Below are positions 59,431 to 64,000 of a stretch of 64,000 bases of DNA, one piece after another. How positions within the stretch are numbered: the first letter of the stretch is position 1; each line of letters begins with the position of its first letter. The notes under the pieces are model-generated. The model worked only from the letters and a program-made list of their open reading frames with translations, did not search any database and was not told the DNA's origin. The translations under genes and the position numbers were made by a program. Source of the stretch: Ephydatia muelleri (lineage: Eukaryota > Porifera > Demospongiae > Spongillida > Spongillidae); assembly GCA_013339895.1 (NCBI GenBank), contig JABACO010000024.1:2614746-2678745 (forward strand). The letters run 5' to 3'.

Positions 59431-60720
59431 GTCTGAGGTCACTACACTGAGATGGCCTCCCACATCCTCCAGACTCACACTGACCACGAGATAGTAACAC
59501 TTGGAGATCTGCTACCCACTGAACTGAAGGCCACACTGAAGAAGGTTGAGAATGTGTCCCTCACTCCAAATCAGTCTAGTGACTTAATGTGTCCCTCCTA
59601 CACATGAATTCTCTTATTAAGCAACTCTCCATAATTGGTGATGTAATGGACTCATCTCCATCTCCATCACAAAGCACATGGTCTTCTGAGTCAGTGGCCA
59701 AGGTGAAGGAAAGGTATTGTGTTCAAGTGGAGAGCATGACCTCAAAGGGAGAGAGGTACCCATATGGTGGTCTACAGGTGAAGGCTGAGCTGTCACATGA
59801 TGGAGCAGTTGTCCCAGGAGAGGTGGAGGACCATGGGGATGGTACCTATACCATCACCCTCACTTCTGGACCTCACCAGCTTCTCATCACATTGGATGGT
59901 AAACATGTACAGATCAGTTCTTTTGACCTTGATGTGAGAACCATGTACAGCACTTATGTAAGCCAGAGCAAGTTATCAAGTGCAGTAGTGGTCCATGTAG
60001 TATTGCCATCCATGACAGTGGAGACATCTATGTATCCTGTTGGAGTGACCACAGAATTCCAGTGTTTGACGATGCTGGCCAGCAGAAGAAAACCATAGGC
60101 AGTGTTGGGAGATGTGATGGCCAGGTCAATTATCCATCTGGCTTATTCATCAAGGGAAATATGTTGTATGCATCTGATTTTGGCAGGCAATCATTGCATA
60201 CAGAAAAGTTGAATACAGGAGGGCAGGTCCTGTGAAAGTTTGGCCAACTTGGAATTGGTCAAGGACAGTTAGGACAGTTAAAGTATATCCAGTATCAGTT
60301 ATTGTTGACCAAAGAGATAATTTGATAGTTTATGATAGTTACAATCACAGGGTAGTAATATTGGATGAAACTGGCACATGGCTATTTACCATAAATGGTA
60401 ATGTCCCTGTTACTCATAGTTTCCAGTGGCCACAAGGCCTTGCCATTGACCCTCAAGGGAACATCCATGTTGCAAACGATAACACAATCGAAGTCTTCAC
60501 CTCAGAGGGAACCTTTGTCATATCATATGGGGATGTAAAGAATCCATTTGGAATAGTGATTGATGAAGAAGGTTACAGCATTGTTACTGAATACAGTAGT
60601 AATTGTGTTTCCATCCTCCATTCACAACGAAGCAAGGTCCACACAGTTGGGAATCTCAATTGCCCCTATGGTGTTATGCTAGATCCTAAGAGTGTGTATG
60701 TAGCAAACACTATTCTGTGA
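59431..60720 (+). pseudogene. TRIM-NHL fragment: coiled coil, filamin, NHL
   Basis: Starts within the coiled coil (HYTEMASHILQTHTDHEI), runs through the filamin repeat (59589-60098: HDGAVVPGEVEDHGDGTYTI) and, after frameshifts at about 59950 and 60200, NHL repeats (60232-60720: VIVDQRDNLIVYDSYNHRVV). It ends early, lacking the VLKYSV tail. No 5' domains; the cut lies within exon 2, so it is a truncated duplicate. Confidence 0.88.
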
Positions 60721-61290
60721 TGTAATGTTATGTACAATGATTTCTCTAATTAAGTAAGTTAATATTTAAATACTTTTGTACATTAAATGCATCCACATGA
60801 CTTGGTGCCTGGACTTAATCCTTTGTGAAGGCCATAATATTAGAACTAATATAGAAGTGCATGCGGATTGCTTGATGGCTGAGTGCATTTTTATATTCCT
60901 TACAAAACTCGTATTGGTGTGCATTATTTTTAGCTACACCAGTGGTGGACTAGATATCAGCCCACAGCCATCACAATAGGTATTTCATTTGGCTTCACTT
61001 TGTGATTTGTAAATGTTCTGGCATCTTACATATGCTTAAAAAGGCAAAGCTTATCAGTAATTCTAAGAATTAGTTGGAACAATGCTTCTTGCTAGCTAAA
61101 TACGGTGAAGCTGGCAGAGTGAATGTGGGTGGAGAAGAAAGAAAGGCACCTCCCCTTTCCACACCTATCTGTTGCTTGTTGCATGGGGCAGTGTGATGTG
61201 CAAGATTAACCATTAGAATGGTTATTTTTCACAGTTAAAATAGCTTATCTTTAACACTTTACTGTGGCAAAACACTAGTTGTGTGTGGGT
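60721..61290. other. Unassigned; diverged copy of 10495-10620
   Basis: 60905-61025 matches 10495-10620 (TATTGGTGTGCATTATTTTT, CAGTGGTGGAC, ATATCAGCCCACAG). Together with the SPOP-like pieces this shows that the 10.5-12.4 kb block and the 60.9-61.5 kb block are duplicates. Confidence 0.6.
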
Positions 61291-61510
61291 AATTCGCAAA
61301 CATGTTGACCAGCCATGAGTGCCCCTCACTCTACAGTTATGCACCAGAAGTGATGGACACCCAGGGATGGAGCACACTTGTGTCCTGCCACGCCCACCTG
61401 GTGGCCAAGGCCTTCAAGGCACTGGCTTTGGTGGAGACCACACGGCTAAGGAAGAGATGAAGAATGTCAGTGGAGGGAGCAGCAATAGCACACTGCAGTC
61501 ATCCTGAGTG
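61291..61510 (+). pseudogene. SPOP-like C-terminal fragment
   Basis: One frame gives NMLTSHECPSLYSYAPEVM then GWSTLVSCHAHLVAKAFKAL and LRKR before a stop, parallel to the SPOP C-terminus ([22 protein letters not shown] and basic tail, recalled). It is better preserved than the split copy at 11712-12390. No BTB is attached; the nearest is at 56395. Confidence 0.65.
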
Positions 61511-61554
61511 TGGTCTTGTCCCCTTCCCTCTTCCCCCTGTGTGCAGTATATGTA

Positions 61555-62060
61555 CTTGGTAATCATCTCATTCAGAATTTGACAACAAGAGGACAGGTGT
61601 TGCTAAAGTTTAGCTGATATGGATCAGGTCATGGACAGTTTCAGTACCCAGTATCAGTTATTGTCGACGAAAGAGATAAGTTGATTGTTTCTGATATTAA
61701 TAATCACAGTGTAGTAATATTGGATCAATCTGGCACCTGGCTATTGACCATTAATTGTAATGTCCCTGGTAGTCATGGTTTCTAGTAACCTCCTTGCCTT
61801 TGACCCTCAGTGAAACATCCCCATGTAGTAACAGGACTATACTACTATTCCAGTTGGATTATTTATGATCTGACATAGGTCCAATCAGGTGTGAAGACCG
61901 TCATTGATGGTGTTTGAACCCTAGGCTGCAACATGAGTACAGAGGTCATTGTGCTTCCATTTTGATTCTCAAGGAACAAGGTCCACACAATGGCCCTCGA
62001 GGTGTTGTGCAAGATCCTAAGAGTAGTGCTAACACTGTATTGAAGTATTCTGTGTAGTGT
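61555..62060 (+). pseudogene. Heavily decayed NHL-repeat fragment
   Basis: Nucleotide similarity to the NHL part of the TRIM-NHL genes (for example TATCAGTTATTGTCGACGAA and ATATTGGATCAATCTGGCAC), with many stops and indels; the final TGTATTGAAGTATTCTGTGTAG is the same as the end of the intact gene. Last member of the array. Confidence 0.85.
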
Positions 62061-62700
62061 CATGTAATGTTTGTACAATTATTATAAGTTAGGATTTTAT
62101 CCATTTTGCATTAAATGCTTGGTGCCCCGCCATTGATTCCTCTGTCGTGAGCTGTATTATTATGGCTGGAATTCTTGGTGCGTGGATCATTTCATGATCG
62201 CAATTTGAAGCAAAAAAAAAAGCAGTTTAACCGTCTACATGTGGTTCTAAATTTTCCAATGAATCTATGGCTTAACGTTCGTTCTGAAAATAGATTTCTA
62301 TTATATGATATATATCTTGTTCAATTGTGCCTAATGACATGCAATAATGTGAATGATCGGGTATAGGGGCAACGCCGGGCAAGCAGCCTTACTTAGCTCA
62401 ATCATGGCTAGGAATGAGTTAAAGTTTTATATATTTTTTAATGTCTTCTGCTGTTGTTTCTACAAAACATAAGACCTCGATGACACTTTTTGACTCGTTC
62501 ATGCACGTCAAATTGTAAATGTTGCTTATTATTGTGATTTGTTAAAAAGTAGATTTTGCAATGGTCAGAATATGATGGTATGGATATGTTCTCTTTGGTT
62601 CATTAGCTCCGGAGAGTGTTAACTAGTCCCGTGCTTCGAGCCAGGCCGTGGCAAGCCAATAGAGTTTTGTGCTGCTCACCCTGGCGCACATTCCCCATAC
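62061..62700. other. Unassigned intergenic sequence
   Basis: No open frame of note, repeat or RNA structure recognised. It lies upstream of the oxygenase-like gene and may hold its promoter. Confidence 0.45.
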
Positions 62701-62728
62701 TGTGTACATGCTAACAAATGTCGCTTGG

Positions 62729-63788
62729 TTATGGCAGAGATATCATATCTATATACAGTTATTATCTCTGGCGATACTGTCACGGACAAAGCCTACCGAG
62801 ATGCTCTCAAATTAGAGCCTGATCCCTTCGTCGCGGATTTTTCCGTCAGTAGCACACCATCTTGTTTGAAATCAAGAAGCTCGTGCCGCAAATATGCAAC
62901 ATTCGCACCCAACTGAACAAGCTAAACATCTACGGAGCAGGCGGCCACTTCCGCTCTCACGTGGATATCCTCAAGTCAAAGGAAATGTTTGGGAGTTTGG
63001 TCGTGTGCCTATACCTACCCAGATCACTGGCGGTAGCCTCGTTACTCATCACCATGGAAACAAAGTGGAATTTGTTTGGTCTTCTACTCCGAGAACACGA
63101 GATTCTTCTCCTGACCATTGGATATAGAGTAACTTTGACATATATCTTGCATGGCATGCAGACAGATACTGTGGCAGTGTGGCTCCACTGATCTCCAATC
63201 CAGAGATTGCCCGTTTCAAACATCTTCTGGTGAAAGCCATCGCCAATCCCATTTCCCTTAACACTGAAAGGTGCGGACTACTGTATATATGCAGAGGTGC
63301 GATCTCTTAGTATCCCAGTGGTGGTGAAGCCTCTGGTAGATGGGAAGGCTGGCTACATTGCTAACTCATTTCGGGAGTTGGTATTTGATGATATTGGTGT
63401 TGTGACCAGCGATGAGGATGCAGATACACCCGAAACATCAACGGTCTGCTTCGGTAATAACTCTTGCAGTGCTACTAAGATCACATGGTGCCAAAGAACG
63501 TCTAAGTGTGTGCAAATAGCAGGTGGTGGAGTTCAGGGCAATAAAGCATCTACTGAATTTTTCTACCAGGAGGCTGTGATACTGGTTGGAGTGCCTAAGT
63601 GGTGTAAGCAACGTCAGGCCCTTGTGAGTGGAGATGGCTGTAGGGAGGTGTGTGAGAGTGATAGCAAGGAAGAAGGTACAGAGGAAGGAAAGGAGAAAAA
63701 GGTTAAGGAAGAGGAAGATGGGGAAGGGGATGAAGATGGTCAAGAGATATTTAAACAAGATTGGAACAAGTTTTTGGATTTGCAATAG
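62729..63788 (+). pseudogene. 2OG-Fe(II) oxygenase-like (prolyl 4-hydroxylase-type) gene, frame-broken
   Basis: Reads AYRDALKLEPDPFVADFSV, then in other frames QLNKLNIYGAGGHFRSHVD (HxD iron-binding motif), MFGSLVVCLPTQITGGSLV, EHEILLLTIGYRVTLTY and, after another break, a C-terminal region (63297-63788) ending in an acidic Lys/Glu tail and stop. Order and motifs fit a large, poorly characterised 2OG-Fe(II) oxygenase family of fungi and invertebrates in which GPGGHFKxHVDTP is typical. At least three frame shifts separate the parts: near 62850, near 63010-63060 and near 63130. They could be sequencing errors, short unrecognised introns or true decay. A distal iron-binding His was not assigned. 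Confidence 0.65.
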
Positions 63789-64000
63789 CAACGACTTGAA
63801 CAATGTGAAGTTAATTAATATTCATGTACTGTGACCATTAGTGTCACAAACAGACTTTGTACCATCCAAGGTATTGGTTAATGATTCAGAAATGCAAATG
63901 AATAATAAGTATTGATATACTGGTCGGGATATAAGCTCCCTTAACGCATGCAGCAGTGGTCGTGCATGTATTTCAGAAATTTGCATCATATCTAATTTTT

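Overview
This is animal (metazoan, non-vertebrate) nuclear DNA. Short GT-AG introns, TRIM-NHL and SPOP-like ubiquitin-ligase sequences, Ty3/gypsy and cut-and-paste transposons and very long microsatellites all say so. The mix (intronless-looking TRIM-NHL repeats, OTU and DUF7869-like transposon proteins, a RAG1-N-like transposon) would fit a sponge or another early-branching marine invertebrate, but the species cannot be fixed from the sequence alone. No bacterial features, CRISPR arrays or convincing RNA genes were seen.

Layout. 1-3.1 kb: CA-rich minisatellite split by a hAT-like element (1066-2232). 4.1-5.5 kb: minus-strand, decayed, long version of a protein with a RAG1-N-terminal-like zinc-binding region. 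7.8-9.9 kb: 2,079-bp transposon (13-bp TIRs, 4-bp target duplication) with a RAG1-N-like gene. 11.4-12.4 kb: CA microsatellites and SPOP-like fragments. 12.7-16.6 kb: the one intact large gene, a two-exon TRIM-NHL gene. 18-22.5 kb: rearranged gypsy pieces ending in a 345-bp palindrome. 23.4-24.2 kb: OTU protease remnant split by a palindromic MITE. 25.6-28.4 kb: TRIM-NHL paralogue with two nonsense codons. 28.5-29.5 kb: huge (TCC)n tract. 29.6-34.5 kb: DUF7869-like pseudogene split by a 3.86-kb transposon, which is itself split by the second RAG1-N-like transposon. 36.4-48.7 kb: gypsy retrotransposon with both LTRs, split by a 7.04-kb CACTA-type transposon with two divergent genes. 49.5-51.8 kb: nest of small elements rich in poly-G/poly-C. 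53-54.6 kb: gypsy pol fragment. 54.6-62.1 kb: four decayed TRIM-NHL fragments with SPOP-like pieces among them. 62.7-63.8 kb: 2OG-Fe(II) oxygenase-like gene, frame-broken.

Best candidate for an undescribed system: the RAG1-N-like transposon family at 7802-9880 and 31511-33564. It couples the N-terminal zinc/RING region of RAG1 to short TIRs beginning CACGGCTG. A second 10-bp block lies inside each end, at spacings that differ by 11 bp between the two ends, which formally recalls the 12/23 architecture of V(D)J signal sequences. Related N-RAG transposons have been described in molluscs (recalled, not checked), so the domain coupling is not new; the end architecture and the internally deleted derivatives are what deserve checking.

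Two insertions (23837-24020 and 30102-33958) belong to one transposon family with 3-bp target duplications. In both cases removing the insertion and one duplication restores a continuous host reading frame across the site, which is strong internal evidence for the boundaries.
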